From contig NZ_SRLQ01000008.1 of the NCBI RefSeq assembly GCF_004745805.1, forward strand, positions 62,001 to 126,000: a DNA stretch of 64,000 bases, in the 5' to 3' direction. Under the pieces are notes generated by a model that did no database searches, had not been told where the DNA came from, and worked only from the letters and a program-made list of their open reading frames with translations. The number at the start of each line of letters is the position of its first letter. Position 1 is the stretch's first letter. The translations under genes were made by a program, and so were the position numbers. Positions 63,850 through 64,000 of this stretch are shown in pieces. Source of the DNA: Mycolicibacterium sp. CH28. Lineage in GTDB: Bacteria; Actinomycetota; Actinomycetes; Mycobacteriales; Mycobacteriaceae.

Positions 63850-64000
63850 GGGTCTGCAGGTGATCCCAGGCCTGGGTGAACACCCGGCGCAGGATCTGCT
63901 CGATCTCGTCGAACACGGCTTGGTCGCTGATCAGCGGCGGCGCTAACTGCACCACCGAATCGCCGCGGTCGTCGGCGCGGCAGTACAGCCCGGCCTCGAA
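63830..64000 (-). CDS. Class III (omega-type) aminotransferase, C-terminal fragment
   Basis: The window edge cuts this gene; the last 56 residues are visible on the minus strand, beginning FEAGLYCRADDRGDSVVQLAPPL and ending QTRGDAWH before TAA at 63832-63830. The pattern (RADDRGDSVVQLAPPLISD, then FDEIEQILRRVF) is typical of the C-terminus of class III aminotransferases. It fits the recalled position of Rv3329. Confidence 0.8.
   Translation of the reverse strand, partial: FEAGLYCRADDRGDSVVQLAPPLISDQAVFDEIEQILRRVFTQAWDHLQTRGDAWH

Overview
The window is a chromosomal segment of a high-GC actinobacterium, almost certainly a fast-growing Mycobacterium (Mycolicibacterium). Reasons: GTG and TTG starts are frequent, four-base start/stop overlaps (ATGA, GTGA) are common, and there are mycobacterium-restricted families (MmpS/MmpL, MPT63, LpqD, MfpA, a Rv1747-type FHA-ABC transporter, a deazaflavin-type oxidoreductase). 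From memory, the gene order also follows the M. tuberculosis Rv3329-Rv3396 region (aminotransferase, dacB, yhjD, trpS, metY-metX, folD, mfpA operon, dnaE2, imuA'-imuB, guaA). The extra genes sit as insertions in that backbone. No rRNA, tRNA, insertion sequence, prophage or CRISPR array was seen.

Layout: 0-5 kb holds guaA, a class I aldolase and the LexA-controlled imuA'-imuB pair. 5-14.6 kb holds a nucleoside hydrolase, a large LuxR-type ATPase regulator, a thioesterase, lpqD, a MaoC dehydratase, a VIT-family transporter with a DUF899 protein, and a HelD-like RNA polymerase recycling ATPase. At 14.7-18 kb is dnaE2 behind a perfect LexA box, so all three parts of the mycobacterial mutasome lie within 18 kb. 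At 18-24.2 kb is a complete biotin-independent malonate decarboxylase operon (mdcA-B-C-DE-G-H) with a fused beta/gamma subunit.

24.2-31 kb contains small redox and tRNA-modification genes, then a conservon (sensor kinase, roadblock protein, DUF742 protein, GTPase MfpB) that ends in the gyrase-binding pentapeptide protein MfpA. 31-36 kb is a TetR-controlled mmpS-mmpL export operon followed by two secreted proteins, with an MPT63 homologue facing it. 36.7-39.7 kb is lineage-specific: a DUF7159-like membrane protein and a cluster of small secreted Pro/Gly-rich peptides sharing CxPxxPC-type cysteine motifs. One of these is a 53-residue TTG-started gene. A Rv1747-like FHA-ABC transporter follows.

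42-49 kb holds an ene-reductase, folD with a DUF3017 gene, and a TetR-flavin monooxygenase pair with a tandem palindromic operator. 49.5-53 kb holds a methionine operon (metY-metX-methyltransferase) headed by a SAM-IV riboswitch. Two tandem diguanylate cyclases lie directly behind it on the same strand. 53-64 kb is housekeeping: monomeric isocitrate dehydrogenase, an alpha/beta hydrolase, exonuclease III, an amidohydrolase, a lipoprotein lipase, trpS, yhjD, dacB, a beta-propeller hydrolase and the end of a class III aminotransferase. Three convergent gene pairs here end in hairpins that contain both TAG stop codons.
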